64,000 nt of DNA from Cristatella mucedo. Its lineage: Eukaryota > Bryozoa > Phylactolaemata > Cristatellidae. The notes below the pieces were generated by a model. The model was given only the letters and a program-made list of their open reading frames with translations, was not told the DNA's origin and made no database searches. The position numbers and the translations under genes are program-made. Each line of letters starts with the position of its first letter. The stretch's first letter is position 1. Below, piece after piece: positions 21,940 to 31,800 of the stretch. The stretch spans positions 20,208,001-20,272,000 of the forward strand of contig WPIO01000001.1 in the NCBI GenBank assembly GCA_009760855.2, read 5' to 3'.

Positions 21940-22110
21940 GTAGTTGCCCCTGGGTCTTAGCCCAGGAAGGAATATGCACGGCCCCACGCCATGGGTTTGA
22001 ATCCTCAGTGGGCGATCCTTTATTGCCCGCTGCAAAGGATGGTGATAGCCGTTAAGACTCTTCTGTCGCTATACAAATGAGGCTATTAAATCAGCTAACC
22101 TTTAGTCGTC
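21940..22110 (+). repeat. SINE-1 copy
   Basis: 'ctgggtcttagcccaggaag', B box 'atgggtttgaatcctcagtg', body 'gggcgatcctttattgccc', tail 'gttaagactcttctgtcgct' and 'aggctattaaatcagct'. Uninterrupted. Confidence 0.7.
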
Positions 22111-22603
22111 AGCAGAAGCTTTGTTAAACTAATATTCATGCCAGGATTTATCTGCAAAGAACTAAGAAGCCTCCCATCGGAGCTGCAGTCGGACAGCTAC
22201 GGCTGGCAGCTTCGTTGGAAACATGCTGATTCAGGGTGCTCACTTTCTGAGCTGAGCTATCTCCAGCCAGGTACGACACGTGGCTTGCTAACTATTCGAA
22301 GGGGCTCTTCCTGTACGCCAATAACTTCCTTGCAACCCTCGACGTGACGAGGGCCATTGCTAAAATAGAGAACGCATCTACTGGTGGGCAGAGGCGAAGC
22401 CAGGATTGGAGCGCCGTGGTAGCACTAGAGGGGGGGGATGATGGTCTGGGGGCGCCCCCCCCCAGCGGCCAGCGAAATATGGCACCAAGCCGCCAGCCGC
22501 CGCTCAAACTCGGCCGCTGGCAGCCCGACCGAGTGTCAGACTTGGCTCCCACCTACCAGGCCAGGGGTGGCTGCTGGCGAGCAACGATTTGTGTTCGAAT
22601 TGA

Positions 22604-22800
22604 AATAATACATTGTATAGCGCCCTCAGAGAACTGAATCTCTCTCGAGGCACTCTACAGATGCTGTATATAAAGCATTATCTAATATTTGCTAGTAACA
22701 TCCGTAAACATATTGCTAGCTGGTACATGCACAAGAACGAATCACAAAGACCCACCAAATTGCGTAATAAAAAGGTGCGATGTGAGTTCACCAAGTCACA
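22604..22800 (-). mobile_element. L2 3' end, minus
   Basis: 'aataatacattgtatagcgc' 'cctcagagaactgaatctct' followed by degraded 3' UTR ('cacaagaacgaatcacaaag', 'acccaccaaattgcg'). Confidence 0.65.
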
Positions 22801-24050
22801 AAATTTAATGCCACTGACATCGTTCAATCACTCACAAAATTTCACGTCATGTGCGCTGTAATGCAATGCATTGCAGAAGACAGTAAATACCACAAATCCA
22901 CCGCTACGGGTGCGAAGTTGACTGGATAACGAGCTCCTGAGAAATTCCGTGGTTCCATTTGAACGACAGCGTAGCGTAAAAATTCAATCCGAACTTTACC
23001 TTCGTGCAGCCAATTTCATGTGGATTCAAGTGAATTTCGGTAAATAACCACGTCTTTGTAGCCCTTTTTGCACGAGCACGCGAGATCGCAATTGCATTGT
23101 ATTTGGTGGGTACATTACAACGATTGCGTACTGCAATATTCATTAGAAAATCGAGCCGCCGATCTTTAATTAATTAAGAGCGGCATGCGGAAATTCGTTG
23201 ACTCCAGAGACGTTCCTCGGTGTAAAAGAAAATGCTAAGCACCGAGCCGGTCTCAATAGCCACTGATTCGCTAGCTTCCTGGTGCTAATGGATTTTTTCC
23301 AAAATGGAAAGCCGGCATTACTTTGATAGGGATACTCATCCCGCGAGTCGCCAATGAGCCAGCTTTTCATAGCCATTCACTGGAAAATTGAAGAAACGCA
23401 CGGCACCTACGACGAAACCTCGACTGTCAATTACAATGCCATGAATGCTGTATTAGTAAACTTCATTTACATATGATTCAGTAGCTATAGGCGGTGTCGC
23501 TTGTCAGCTCTGCAGCTCGACAACCGAGGGCTAATGGCTGGGAAAATACGCTAGGTCCGGAGATGTTTTGAATCATCGTCCTGGAGTATTAAATGGCAGT
23601 AACGATAATCGCGGTGCAAGTTCATCAGACGCCTAGCAGTTCTCTCCCGCAAACAATGCTGGAACTTGAGCTGCACTTCCTGTCCTATAAACTGTTCCAG
23701 ACAGCGAAGGAGTTGCTGCACCTCATCGACTACTAAGGTGCACGGGGATGGGAGTTTTATTCTTGACGAGGGGATGGTAGCTTGCTTCTTATCTCCTCAA
23801 CCCGTTGTGAACGTCTCGACTGACTTGCCTCATGTACCTCCGATCCTGGGCGCTGGTAGCTAGCAACGTGCCAGACGATAGAATTTCCATGGATAGTTCT
23901 TGAAATTTCGACTATCCTTGGCAAAATTTTGTTACCAAAATCGACTGGCTTACAAGATGGTCAGCATCGAGATGTCAGCCGACCTCGGCCAGCCGTCGTC
24001 AAGTAACATACATTTAACCGGCTCCGACTGACTTTAAACACCGTGGCATC
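22801..24050. other. Unassigned sequence
   Basis: No repeat or gene recognised. A 26-codon frame at 23656-23736 ('MLELELHFLSYKLFQTAKEL') has a helical look but no splice context that I can validate. Confidence 0.4.
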
Positions 24051-24380
24051 ATGTTGTCGCCAAGCACAGCGGCTCTGCTGGTTGCCCGTTTGTGCCTCCT
24101 CCTACCCTACATGTTTGCCATCAGGAGGGCCAAACTGAAAAAAGATCCAAGCCTTGGCAAGAGGGGCGAATGCATGAGAATATGGTGCTCGCTTCGGCGG
24201 CTAGGCCGTGGCCATTGCGAAGTCGTGAATAATTTATACAAGCCACTGTTACCTGATGGCATGCATTGTATTTACTATAACAGTACGCCCAAAGATTGCC
24301 CGCTGACGCAAGAGTACATGGACTCTTTGTTGACAAGTGCAAACACAAGGCTTCGCAGTGCACTGAGTGCAACCGCCTAA
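24051..24380 (+). CDS. Unassigned 109-residue ORF with an ADAMTS-type Cys motif (possible fragment)
   Basis: The ATG at 24051 leads to a hydrophobic N-terminus ('ALLVARLCLLLPYMFA', signal-like) and then a basic stretch. After it comes 'ECMRIWCSLRRLGRGHC' followed 12-15 residues later by 'PLLPDGMHC'. The spacing C-x3-WC-...-C-...-P-x-DG-x-x-C resembles the Cys-rich segment after the catalytic domain in ADAMTS/reprolysin metalloproteases. No zinc-binding HExxH segment is seen nearby, so at most this is one exon or a pseudogene fragment. Family assignment is by eye only. Confidence 0.25.
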   Translation: MLSPSTAALLVARLCLLLPYMFAIRRAKLKKDPSLGKRGECMRIWCSLRRLGRGHCEVVNNLYKPLLPDGMHCIYYNSTPKDCPLTQEYMDSLLTSANTRLRSALSATA

Positions 24381-25860
24381 CGCTCCAGGGGGTCCAAGGT
24401 GCCAGACATATTCCAGGGGTCCAAGGGGCCAGACAGACGGCAGCAGCTCTGAAAAGCAGCTCTAGGCGACACGCCTACAGCATGCTCTTGTTTCTCTTAA
24501 CTTCGCCTAAAACGACATTAGCAGACACCAGCATAAGCAGCCGCATCTGCTGAGTGATGAGCTCTCGATGCTGTTAAAGAAGCAGAGACGACAAAAAGTG
24601 CAAATCAAAGGCTTGCCGAAGCACGGGTCTTCAGGACAGCATTCAAATACCTCCGGTGCACTGAAAAAAGCCACGATGCCAACGAACGGAACAACGGTCA
24701 CACACCAGACTTGCACACCAGACTTGCACACGTAGATTAAGGGCCTTCTGGCCAATAGGGTCATTGCTAGTTGCGAACCGTACTAGACGTAAGCACCTCC
24801 ATATAGCCAACAGTTCTACAGTAGGGCCCTGAGTTCGAATGCTTCGGGGAAACGAACAATTCGGGTTACGAACCTGGCTAAGGTTAGGAATCGAACCCAA
24901 TGGGCTTGCAGGAGCTTCACAAGTATTGGGCATAATCAAGCCTTTGAATTGATAAGCGGCCACAGGTTTCGCAAGAAAAGCACATAGGACGCAAAATAAT
25001 TAATCCCAACCAATTCATCATTGAGCACTAGACTGAGCCTCGAAGGTGAAGGTAACAAGCTACCATCACAACACAAGGATCGGCAAGGATAAGGGCTAAT
25101 GAGTGAAGAAAATCTATGCTAGCCCACCCTGAGTGGAGACAACCTCAGAGACAGAATACCCATTAAGATTCCCTAGCAAGATCTTTCTCTAACCTCATGG
25201 TCTGCGTTTGTCACGTGAGGCCGCAGGGCAACGTGGCGGGGCAGTAAGATGGACACGGGGTTGTGCATCATGGGTATTGCCGCACGTTACGAAATGATCG
25301 CCGAATCACTTTTCTGGCTTCTTTCGGGTAGCAAAGCCGGCGGTGAGACCACTACATTTCATTACCGCTACCTATCTCACCAGTGTCTTTTTTGCAATCG
25401 TACCGTTGGAGACTGGGAAAACGAGGTAGCCACAGCTGTTCATTCTTGGGCTGTAGCAACATTAGCCACCGGAGGTCTTATAAAAAACCGGTCATTTCAA
25501 GCTGTCAAGCCATGTTCGTAGCAGGTGGTGTAATGAGAGCTACAATGGCTGGAGTGAGCGAATTCCCTCGGATAAAAATAAACCCGCCAAGCCTGAACGT
25601 GACAAACGAGCCTGAACGTGACAGCAGCTGGCAACGCGTGCAAGCAGTCTGCCCACGAGGCGGCCACCATCAACCAAGCTGGTGCATCGAGCAATTTGCT
25701 GTCGGCTCAGCTGGGATGAGGACTATGACCAAATGCCAGGTAGTAGGTGGGGCATCAATCATGGGGGGCAGGGGGCGCTTTGAATTTGTGTCCAGTAAAT
25801 GCGGGTCTTTGACCTAGGTCTAAGTGTCAGGCATTCACTGCTGCCTAGAAGAGGAGTAGA
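24381..25860. other. Unassigned sequence with short local duplications
   Basis: It holds small tandem duplications: 'ccaggggtccaagg' twice near 24387-24432, 'cacaccagacttg' two or three times near 24700-24730, and 'gagcctgaacgtgaca' twice near 25590-25625. No gene recognised; the 25.2-25.8 kb frames lack family signatures. Confidence 0.35.
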
Positions 25861-25865
25861 AAGAC

Positions 25866-25898
<33 letters not shown>

Positions 25899-25975
25899 GA
25901 GGAGGAGGAGGAGGAGGAGGAGGAGGAGGAGGAGGAGGAGGAGGAGGAGGAGGAGGAGGAGGAGGAGGAGGAGGA
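25866..25975. repeat. (GGA)n microsatellite with a 10-G lead
   Basis: A run of ten G (25866-25875) followed by about 33 uninterrupted AGG/GGA units. The apparent poly-Gly and poly-Ser frames are artefacts. It lies just past the ZFR 3' end; in the ZFR transcript sense it is (TCC)n. Confidence 0.95.
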
Positions 25976-26092
25976 CGCCGGAGACGTAAGGATAAATACA
26001 GATGGGTCCCGGATTGGGTAAAACCTAATCTGTCGCGCCCGGACAGGGTTCGTAACCCGGGTCATGATATCCCATAAGGTGTCGGATTTTTT

Positions 26093-26098
26093 TTTATT
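26093..26098 (-). promoter_or_regulatory. Candidate ZFR polyadenylation signal
   Basis: AATAAA on the minus strand (plus-strand 'tttatt' in a T run), about 280 bp after the ZFR stop. It is followed by further A residues in the transcript sense, so it could also be a genomic A-run. No transcript evidence. Confidence 0.35.
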
Positions 26099-26375
26099 CA
26101 TTTCCAAATCCGGCAAAAATAGTTTCTGCATAGAAATAAAGAAAAAACACTAATGTTTACAATGCTGGGTACACATAAAGACACAACAGACTTCTCTTTT
26201 CCAACTTATTTGTTGGCTGAATAACAAAAGGCAGCCGTTTGTGTGGTCCAGTCTTCGGCGTTCTTGCAAGCAAACGCTGCTTCGTTTGGTCAGATGGAAT
26301 GGCCAGCATAGGTTACTTTACTAGCCAGCGGTCAGACGTTGCCACAGAGGCTGTACTGGGGCATGTGACAATAGC

Positions 26376-26528
26376 CTACTGACCAGCACTGCCATCGCTG
26401 TCCTGCTCGGTGATGACCTGCTGCCTCGCCCGCTTTGCCTTCGTCCCGCAAGTGATGTCATCCGAGTCAAGAGGATTGATATTCAGCAGCTGTGGCAATT
26501 TTTTGAACGCAATCATTCGCAGGCTCCA
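26376..26528 (-). CDS. ZFR: ZFR exon 17 (C-terminus and stop)
   Basis: Acceptor 'gcctttttgtag' just beyond 26528. 50 codons plus TAG (26378-26376): 'WSLRMIAFKKLPQLLNINPL', then 'DSDDITCGTKAKRARQQVIT' and 'EQDSDGSAGQ'. It begins like the family's 'ALR(M/L)LAFRQ(I/T)HKVLGM' and retains a Lys/Arg-rich patch that may be a nuclear localisation signal, but 'HKVLGMDPLP' is changed. Phase 0 with exon 16. Confidence 0.85.
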   Translation of the reverse strand, partial: WSLRMIAFKKLPQLLNINPLDSDDITCGTKAKRARQQVITEQDSDGSAGQ

Positions 26529-26639
26529 CTACAAAAAGGCAAAGGACGCTACCATCGCAGGCTGATGTTTCTACTAGTTTGCACACATCACCGACAAGGG
26601 CTTTGCAAACAAATCCCGAGCCCAGTGGCAGCTTGTGAG

Positions 26640-27330
26640 TGGTTGCACAGGATACACACTGCAATAATAACACCAATGATATTAGGAATAACATCGTTTT
26701 TGTAAAGCAACCTAAGAGAACCAAATTTCCATCCCGAGTGCTTTATAACTTGCTGAAAGAGATGCAATAACCAAGAGTTAATGACAGGCAAGCTCGCACT
26801 TGGCTAAGCATGGAAAAGCACACACGAAGACACGGCTGCTGATTAGCAGGACCCCAGGGTAGTAACATGCACCGAATCATGTATAGGCAAGAAGGCAAAG
26901 CACACAGGAACAACTAAGGTTTACAGGAGTGCAAAGGAAGCTGAGAGGCACACGTGCATCTTTAGCTGGGACTTAAAAAGATCTAAAGACAATGCAGGTG
27001 GTGACAGAAGCCGGAGGTAAGTAAGTTCTAGACTTAAAGGCACAGAGCCAGGAGTCCTGAATAAAAGGAATTGCAATAGTCTAGACTCGATGTCACAGAT
27101 GCACCAATATACCCATCATAATCTTGTATAAGCAGTCCTATTTTTGGAAATGTTCGTCTGCTGAAAGTAGGCCGGCTTTTGGAGGCAACGTACTGTACAC
27201 AGATGTCAGTCAAAGCACAGGACCAGCCAACTGCCTAATAAGGAACATGCAGACTGCAAGATACCTCTCAGTTGAGACCGAGCCAGGTCAGAGCGCTGTC
27301 AATGTGCAGGCACGGGTCGCACCGAACCGA
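26640..27330 (-). mobile_element. Diverged L2 fragment, minus, in the last ZFR intron
   Basis: 'tttttgtaaagcaacctaag' and 'agaaccaaatttccatcccg' resemble the L2 3' terminus. 'cacaggaacaactaaggt', 'gacttaaaggcacagagcc' and 'gctgaaagtaggccggctt' follow the order of the L2 3' UTR and ORF end. Older than most copies. Confidence 0.5.
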
Positions 27331-27665
27331 CACTAAACTGCGTAAACCGATCTAGTGAACAAACTGCAAGCAATGCAGACTCGTGATTGACAGACGGTGC
27401 ACCCAAAAAAGTGTTGGCCACAGGCTTAGGTAGTCTTCCAAAAATAAGGAAAACAAAATGATGCAAGCTAGCTTCGGCTTGGAAGTACGAGGTCTGTGTG
27501 GGGGCCGGTTAGCAAACGCTGCTTGCCAGCATCAAGGATGGAAACGTTGACCGCTTGCTACGCTGTGACTGACAATGAATTAGAAGCAGATGACGACCAA
27601 GGGTTATCGGGCCTCAAAATGCGACCTCGGCGAAGTCCCACAGCGCAGCTGCTGTGGCTGCCAAC

Positions 27666-27763
27666 CTGTGCAAACGCCGTGAGGTCGTCGCGCTGCTGCA
27701 GCGACAGCGGCTCGGTGGCATCTACTTGCTCTTTCTCACACGGGTCCGGCAAACCGGGTCCGC
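27666..27763 (-). CDS. ZFR: ZFR exon 16 (DZF)
   Basis: Acceptor 'tctgcgttctag', donor gttggc. 'GPGLPDPCEKEQVDATEPLS' and 'LQQRDDLTAFAQ' align with '[22 protein letters not shown]', which fixes the acceptor and rejects read-through as the ancestral state. Confidence 0.94.
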
Positions 27764-27889
27764 CTAGAACGCAGACGTGGCAAGCTCTCCTTGCTATTGA
27801 CAAAGCAGCACGCACCAACATGGCCATGCACAATGAGAGACGGGGCCCCGAGTCCCCAATCGACGCAAGGCGCCGTTGCTGCGCCATAC
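27764..27889 (-). other. 126-bp in-frame ZFR intron
   Basis: The intron between exons 15 and 16 has GT-AG borders (gtatgg ... ttctag), is a multiple of three and contains no stop in the coding frame. Retention would add 42 residues inside DZF. Confidence 0.8.
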
Positions 27890-28001
27890 CTGGCAGCAAG
27901 AGGCCCGACGCGATGCACTCCCACAGTCGCCGCAACGAGCCGCACAGGCCCATCGGTGCCGGCGCTGATCCGAGAGAGTGCTCGACCAGTAGCTCCACGG
28001 C
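27890..28001 (-). CDS. ZFR: ZFR exon 15 (DZF)
   Basis: Acceptor 'cgccgctttag', donor gtatgg. 'AVELLVEHSLGSAPAPMGLC' and 'GSLRRLWECIASGLLLP' plus one base of a Gly; family 'AMELLVEKAISSA...ALRRVFECISSGIIL'. Separated from exon 16 by a 126-bp intron that is open in the same frame. Confidence 0.94.
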
Positions 28002-28214
28002 CTAAAGCGGCGACACACGGCAAACAACGCCTAGGGTACTCCGGCAGTGGCTCGGCTGGGACGCAGAGTGAGGCCTGCCGATCGCTAGTCATACACTGGC
28101 GTGACGAAAAACCCCCAGGCCCGATTGCCGCCATCGATGACAGCAGCCTGCAGTGTAAATGCTCAGAGCAAGGCGTGGACAGGCAAGAAGCCGAACGACG
28201 ACATGAGCTCGAAC

Positions 28215-28440
28215 ACTGAGGCATATGTAAAGCGCCTGGACACAGATCAAGTTCTCTTCGGGTGCTACACAAATGACATACCCTTTATCATTGCAACTCG
28301 CCAAGGCTCTGCCGGCGTCAGAAGCCGATCACCAACGGTACCACGACACAGGTAACATTCCTTTCTAGTATACGTAAAGTGCCTAGAAAGAGCTCTAGTT
28401 CTCTTTAGAACAAAGTACACCATTTTTTTTTTATATATCT
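28215..28440 (+). repeat. Two adjacent L2/SINE-2 type tails
   Basis: 'gtaaagcgcctggacacaga' with 'gttctcttcgggtgctacac' at 28227-28275, and 'gtaaagtgcctagaaagagc' with 'tctagttctctttagaacaa' at 28373-28415, the second ending in a T-rich run. Opposite orientation to ZFR. Confidence 0.55.
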
Positions 28441-28891
28441 ACTATTAGTATTTCGAGTGACCCATTATATGGAAGGATAACACTGTGCTAGCCCTATCAG
28501 AAAAGCAGGTTCCTTTCAAGAAAATGTCACAGCAGCCTTAGAACATAAGTAGGTGCAATCGTATGTTTTGGGCAAAGCATCGAGAGAGTCAGCATTTACT
28601 TCAGACCAGTTCGTGATTGCCAACAAAGCGCATCTGAATGAGCTCAACATGCTCTGGCATTTCGTAGGGGTGAGCTAAGGCACCGAGCCAATTCCATTTG
28701 TTACAAATGTTCGGCTGGCTGATATCCATGAGCTGCCCTGCGGCACGAGCCACATCGCATCCAGTAACTCCAGATAACCACCGGGTAAGAGAGGTCGGCA
28801 CAGTCCGTGCAGCCACCGGCGACCGAGGACCCACGACCCAGGATTGCCGGCAGGCGTTCAGCCCGACTGACACTAGCAATGCAAGGCTTAC

Positions 28892-28987
28892 CCATTCGCT
28901 CAAAGCAGCAAGGGGTTCGACAGACTTCCGCATGTCTTTTAAAATTCTCAAGACGACCACGCATGCCGGAAGCGGTGCTGCGTTAGC
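28892..28987 (-). CDS. ZFR: ZFR exon 14 (DZF)
   Basis: Acceptor 'cacctttgcag', donor gtaagc; exactly 32 codons: 'ANAAPLPACVVVLRILKDMR' and 'KSVEPLAALSEW'. Equivalent to '[22 protein letters not shown]...W'. The overlapping long frames on both strands are shadows. Confidence 0.93.
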
Positions 28988-29464
28988 CTGCAAAGGTGAA
29001 ACAGACAAAAAACGGCTCGCGCGTGGACAGTCACTGTGCACCAACACTACGACAGGCCACAGCATAAACTGGGCGAGCACTCCAAACAATCTCGGGCTTA
29101 AACGAGTCTGCAACTTTTCAGCCTCATCATGACAAGCGTTCGCCTGGCTGTCACCAAAGAAAAAAATGTGCTGTGAGCACCCATGCTGGTGGCTCACAGA
29201 CCAATGCAACAGTAGCAAGAACAGAACGTATGAATGGCCAAAACGTGTGTGCACCATGGCCGGGCAGACCAGCCACCACTGCCAGATGTACCCACGCTTC
29301 TTGCGCTGGCCGATGTTAAATACAAACAGCGAGCGATTCATATTTGGGGTGACAGCGCACGAATGCAGCATCGGGCCGGTAAGAGCCGGTCAGATGCAGC
29401 AACGTGAACGGCAGCGACGCGCGACACATAAGGCTGTAAAGTAGCAGAGAAAAGCTGTGCAAAC

Positions 29465-29553
29465 CTCAAACCATTTAGCACGGCGGTGAGCAGCAAGTGC
29501 AGCTAGGCATTTGCGTCTGTCCAGCACATCCGGCGGATCCGTTACCGTCAACT
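29465..29553 (-). CDS. ZFR: ZFR exon 13 (DZF)
   Basis: Acceptor 'ttatgttgtag', donor gtttgc. A split Glu codon then '[20 protein letters not shown]' and 'AHRRAKWFE', nearly identical to the family's '[25 protein letters not shown]'. Confidence 0.95.
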
Positions 29554-30260
29554 CTACAACATAACCTTGTGGACAGAGCACTTGATCGTCGCACCAGATT
29601 GCAGCCGGCCACATGAGCTGGGCACACAGGAGCCTTGGCGAGGCGCCCACGTTTGTAACAATTGCCAATAACGAGGTATGATAATTTGAAGTGACAAACT
29701 AGGTAAGCCGTGGCACATGCAATTTATAGATTTTGCAGAAAGATTCATTTGTGGGACGTCCAAACATGCTGTGAGTGTGATGATCAAAAGGGACTCACTC
29801 GTGTGCAGCGTCCCATGGACTGCTACCTCCTGCTTCACGTGTGCGCAAAGTAGCCTCAACAGAGCAGTCCAGAATAGCACCTCGAAGGCAGCACGGGCTC
29901 ACACAGGCGCTCACAAGGGCACTCACAAGGGCACTCAAGCTGATAGCTAGCTGCAGCTGGTAGTGAGAATCGCAGGGTCGACACGAATGCACAACACGTG
30001 CACCCCTAGGGTAGTAGCCACTCGACGGACGGGCCGGCGCTTCGCCGGTGCGCCTGAGAGGGCAAGCCAGCATGCATGCGTGAAAGAGATCAAAGCAAGC
30101 ACTGAATGACATGAGCAAAACGTGCCAGCACCAGTGCTCTGACCCTACAAGGTCAAGGTGCCACTAGAGTGCAGCTGCTGTGGGTAGACACAAAACAAGC
30201 CAAACCTGCCCAACCAGCACCTAGCAAACGCTTGGTGGTGAGCGGCAGGTATGACCTGCT

Positions 30261-30311
30261 GCAGACGTGCCATCCCTGCAGACGTGCCATCGCTGCAGAC
30301 GTGCCATCGCT
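30261..30311. repeat. 17-bp tandem repeat, three units
   Basis: Three consecutive units 'gcagacgtgccatc(c/g)ct', the last two identical. It lies in the ZFR intron between exons 12 and 13, about 100 bp from exon 12. Confidence 0.9.
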
Positions 30312-30409
30312 AGCTGCGTCGAGAGCAGGGCAGAGGGCGTGGAGGGCAGAGCACAGAGTAGCCAGCATGCTCAGCTCTCTGTAATCGCCTAGTGCCACCG
30401 GACGCTCAC

Positions 30410-30548
30410 CTTCGGCACAGTCGAGACGCACTACAGGTGACGTCAATGTTATGGTGCAGGCAACTGCAGGTGTCGCCGCCACTCTCGAAACTCGCACGGC
30501 TGCTTCCTCGGGCAGTCGGGACACTTCATATTCCTCATCTGACACGTC
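30410..30548 (-). CDS. ZFR: ZFR exon 12 (DZF)
   Basis: Acceptor 'cctttgtgtttag', donor gtgagc. 'DVSDEEYEVSRLPEEAAVRV' and 'ACTITLTSPVVR' correspond to 'EKYDIKCAVSEAAI' and 'VTITLTSPIIR'. 46 codons plus one base. Confidence 0.93.
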
Positions 30549-30664
30549 CTAAACACAAAGGGAGAGAGAGAAGACAGCACGAGTCAGACGGCGATATTGC
30601 CAAGAGCAGCCAGGCTGACAACACGACCATCACAGTGGCCACTTCGTGTTGTATAGTTTGAATG

Positions 30665-31800
30665 CATGCATAATCATAATGAAAAATAATACTTTTATAT
30701 AGCACCCCACTAAAACAAAATCCCTTTCTAGGCACTTCACATAGCCTGCAAAGAAAGCATGTCGAATGATATGTGATAGTAACATGCACAACTGTAGCAA
30801 CTGTAAGCACACAACGAAAAGCTCACATTGATTGAGCAATGAATGCTACGTAGAACAGGCAGAAGTACACGGCTTCGTTTTATGTGCCGCTAAGTCAGTC
30901 AATGTCTAAATGTCTGCCGGTAGCAAAGTTTGGGCTTTCGGTGTACAAGAACTCAAGGCCTGTCACACTTAAAAAGGATTTGAGGTTAGTTAGTGGCACA
31001 GCAAAGCTAACACAGCGGTGGTGGGGGGACAAGGTGGTGCAAAAGGGAAGCCTGAGGGGTAAGTATATCAGACAGGTAAGCCGGCTACAGAATGAAGTGG
31101 CCTAAATGCGACTGACAGGACCTTTCAGCAGAGATCGGACAGAAGGAGTATAATGTAGCAGCTGTGCCGTTTACGACAGACAAGCCTAGCATCGCAGCTT
31201 TGCACTGGCTAGATGTGTTTTTATTGCCTATTCGGAATGATCTATAAGGTGTGAACTATACAAGTCCAGTCGGGAAGTCAAAAATGCTTTGCTGCGATAG
31301 ACTTATCAAAGAATGCCCAAATTTCTGCCGTGCTTTCCACAAGTCATTTGCTAAGAATGATATATGTATGCCCTTGTTTCTGTGCGAATGGCACACACCT
31401 GTTCCAAATTGACCTTTTGCTAGATGGCCACATCATCAAGCCTCCTACCGCGTCAATTTTGGGACAGGATACCCAGATTCTGTGTATCGGCAACTGTAAT
31501 ATGCTAGCTGAGCTAGGTTGAGGATCAGGGTTTCCGGTTTATGAGTCACATTTGATTTTCCTGCCAATACTAGGTTTGCCTTGGCCCCATTCAATTTGAG
31601 TATGTTTGATGTCATATAAAGACGAATGTCGGCAATACAAGCTGCAACTGAGTCGAGTTTGAAAAGCTGGAAGGCAGGGAACGAGCAACACACAGGAACA
31701 GCCGTGTGCCATTCGCACAGACACATGGGCATATATATATCATTCTTGGCAAATGACGTGAAAGTAAACCTACAGCTGATCTCTGAACAGCTCACACCTT
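30665..31800 (-). mobile_element. Old L2 fragment, minus, in ZFR intron 11
   Basis: 'ttttatatagcaccccacta' and 'aaatccctttctaggcactt' mark the 3' end; 'aaggatttgaggttagttag', 'gacagacaagcctagcatcg' and 'cttttgctagatggccacat' follow RT-end order. Strongly decayed. Confidence 0.55.

Noticed and set aside
23656-23736. Short frame 'MLELELHFLSYKLFQTAKEL' as an exon
   Set aside because: Looks helical but no consensus splice sites or matching neighbours were identified.
25799-26131. Long poly-Gly (plus) and poly-Ser (minus) frames
   Set aside because: Both are translations of the (GGA)n microsatellite.
27736-28272. 178-codon minus frame and overlapping plus frames
   Set aside because: They are shadow frames of GC-rich ZFR exons 15 and 16.
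28601-29371. 256-codon minus-strand frame as a single protein
   Set aside because: Only 28892-28987 is a ZFR exon; the rest is intron read-through without family similarity.
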